From positions 21,034,120 through 21,098,119 of the forward strand of contig JABBOT010000002.1 of assembly GCA_016165875.1 (NCBI GenBank): DNA of 64,000 bases, given 5' to 3'. Source of the stretch: Acanthopleura granulata. Lineage: Eukaryota; Mollusca; Polyplacophora; Chitonida; Chitonidae. Positions 60,501-63,500 of this stretch are shown here, piece by piece (positions within the stretch are counted from its first letter, which is position 1; the number at the start of each line of letters is the position of its first letter). Under the pieces are notes generated by a model. The model saw only the letters and a list, made by a program, of their open reading frames with translations, did no database searches and was not told the origin of the DNA. Made by a program: the position numbers and the translations under genes.

Positions 60501-63500
60501 TTAGGTTGATGGTTCTGCTGAATCTGTTTCTCGTACGGAGTGCCGATGAACTCTGGAGGGTACTGATTGCGACGCACGGTGACAGTGAAGGGCTGCTCCT
60601 TGCTGACACGCCTTGGCTCACCCAGGTCATAAGCATACAGCACTCCCTGACAAATGGCAGTGAATAACGGTCTTGATATCTCATATCTCGGCATTCAGTA
60701 ACAATTTACTCATCCCATCAACAAGCTGGAAAATGGTTTACATCATGGAAAGAGGCTGGAAATCATTAGCCTGATTAAGCTATAAAGATTTTAAAACCAA
60801 CCCTTCATAACCAAGGGCTGACACCTCCTCAGGAACAACTGGAATTATGGTATATGCTGGTATAAATACTATTTGAATATGGAGTTCCAAATAAAGTCAG
60901 TTGTAACCACGCTGTGATACTTTCACTTTCACAATTAATCTTCTTCAAAAGGAAACAGAAGAGAGGTAGGAAATTCATCTTAGGAGATATCACACATTAG
61001 GAAAAGACCTCCACGTTATCAGACAGTCATATTCATGTCTCGGTCCTATAACCTTGAACAATATTCCTGTTGAGAAGTGAAGAACATACCCTGTAGATCT
61101 GATCACTGGTATCTGTTGTCAGAGCTTGACGCACACTGATAGCTCCAGTTTGCTCATTTACATTGAAAAACTGTAATACTCGGGCATCACCAGTCAAATT
61201 GTAGTGTACAATGTTGTTAGGAGGCTGAAATTTAAGTCACATAAAGAATGTACAACCAATAGTCCAACAGCATGATACAAATTGTTTACAAACAATGTTT
61301 CTATCCTTATCTCAGTTTTTTTTTTCTTCATATACACTTTATGGGGAAGGCCATATACATAATACATGTATGTAAGTTAATGATTGTGGCTTACAGCAAA
61401 ATTGAAGTTTTCAGCCATATGGTGATGAGCATCTTTCAGCCATATGGTGGTGAGCATCTCTTAGACATATGGTGGTGAGCATCTCTCAGCAATAATCTCA
61501 GTCAAGAAAGTGGAAGAATTACTGGATTTGCACATTGCTCAGTGAAAAAAGTTGAGTGATTACAGATGATTTGCTGTTGCTCAGTGAAAAAGATTGATTG
61601 CCCACGTCGGATAGCACGCTATCACAGCACAATGACCCAGAAGCCTTCCACCAAAGCGGCCGCTGTGAGTTCAAGTCCAGCTCGTGCTGGCTTTCTCTCT
61701 GGCTGTATGTGGGAAGGTCTGCCAGCAACCTGCAAATGTTGTGGGTTTCCTAAGGCCTATGCCCAGTTTCCTCCACCATAATGCTGAATGCCATCATATT
61801 AGTGAAATATTCTTGAGAAGAGCGTAAAACATCAGTCAAATAAATAAATGAATAAATTAAGTGCCTACTGAAAATTTGCACATTGTTCAATTGTTACCTG
61901 GCGATCGTCATCTCTGGCTGAGAATGACGAGAAGGGAGTTCCCCATGGCTGGGTCTCATCCACTTGGAAATTGTAAGATGGCCGTGTGAAAACAGGGGCA
62001 TAGAAGTTCCGCAGAACATTGACTTTAACCGTGGTCTGAGCGCGTCTGGGTGGAGACCTGCTGTCACGAGCTTCCACAAGAATCTAAAGAAACATAAACC
62101 AGGTAAATGGTCAGTATAAATCATAAACTTAAAATAACATAATATCTGTATTAAATGAGGTAAGTCATATTACTGTTCTTCACCAAGGTCTTCACATACA
62201 ATACAATAAAAGGCACAAATTAGATGTACTTCAGAATCACGTCAAAACATATAGTAAATATAATAATTTAAAATTTCTATTTTCTCCGTTATCTTTATTA
62301 ATTTTCTCAGTTTAACTTAATGTGTGAAGAGAAAAATTCACACAGAATAATGTTTTGTACTTTGTTGGTTACTCACCATGTAGAAGGGACTGGCATCTTG
62401 GGAAAGATCTCCACTGACAGTGATGCGGCCAGTGTTAGGATCAATGGAAAAGAGCTGTGTGGCACGGCCATCTCCAATGATGAAGTACTGGATAGGCTGT
62501 ACCAGAAAAACACAAAACAATACCGTAGAATATGCTTTTTGTCAAAGGTGCACTGGCTAATATGAAAATTGTAGGCTGGACACCTTTGCGTAACATCAAG
62601 CAGTATGAAGCTATTCAAACCACAGATCTTCAGATCTCTTGTTAATGGATATATATGACGAGCATATATTCTCTGAAGAGGTCAAGTTACCATCACAATT
62701 TCAACTTGTCCATTTGTTGAACTTATAAATTCAACTTTGTAGGTTTTAGTCAAAAAAAGAAAAAAAATGGTAACAACTAAATAGAGCATTTCTGAAGCAA
62801 TCTGCCTAATATTTAAAACCACTTTTTTCCTGAATTATTTTTGGACTACTCACAGAAGGGTCAGCACTCTCCGCTATAACTGTTTCCACAAGAGTCCCTC
62901 TTTGAACATCTTCTCTCACTGTTCGCTCGTAGGTCTGATTGAAGGAGATGGGTGATGTGGTGTCACGTGTGACAGTCACCTGCACAGTGGCTTGTTGTTG
63001 GGAGGTCCTTTGTCGGGGCAAACCCTGATCACTAACACTCACAAGAACCTAAAGAAAGCAGGAAGTCAGGGCAACACTAAGAAGGACGTAAATTACACGG
63101 AGGGATAAATGTAGTTAATATATTGTTTTATCTGATGGCTGCCAGCTTGGTGGGTGAAAACCGGACAGAGTTCAAGGGAAATCCATGACCGCGGGAACCA
63201 GCATGCAAGCAGCTTGCAAGATAAGTTGTAGAACATTTCACATGATAACATTAATTATGGCATGTTTTAAATTAACTGCAGATAACTACATTTAAACAAA
63301 TAATAAACTTCACCTGACTTTAATAACTTTAAATTTAATAACTGATAACAGATAAATGAAATTAATAATCCAGGGTTTGAATTTACAATACACAAGGTCA
63401 ATAACTTACAGTGAATTGATTCAACTGTCTGTTCTGTGTCAGTGGTCGTATCAGGGTGAGAAACCCATCAGAATCCACTGTGAAGAAACTCTGTGCCAGC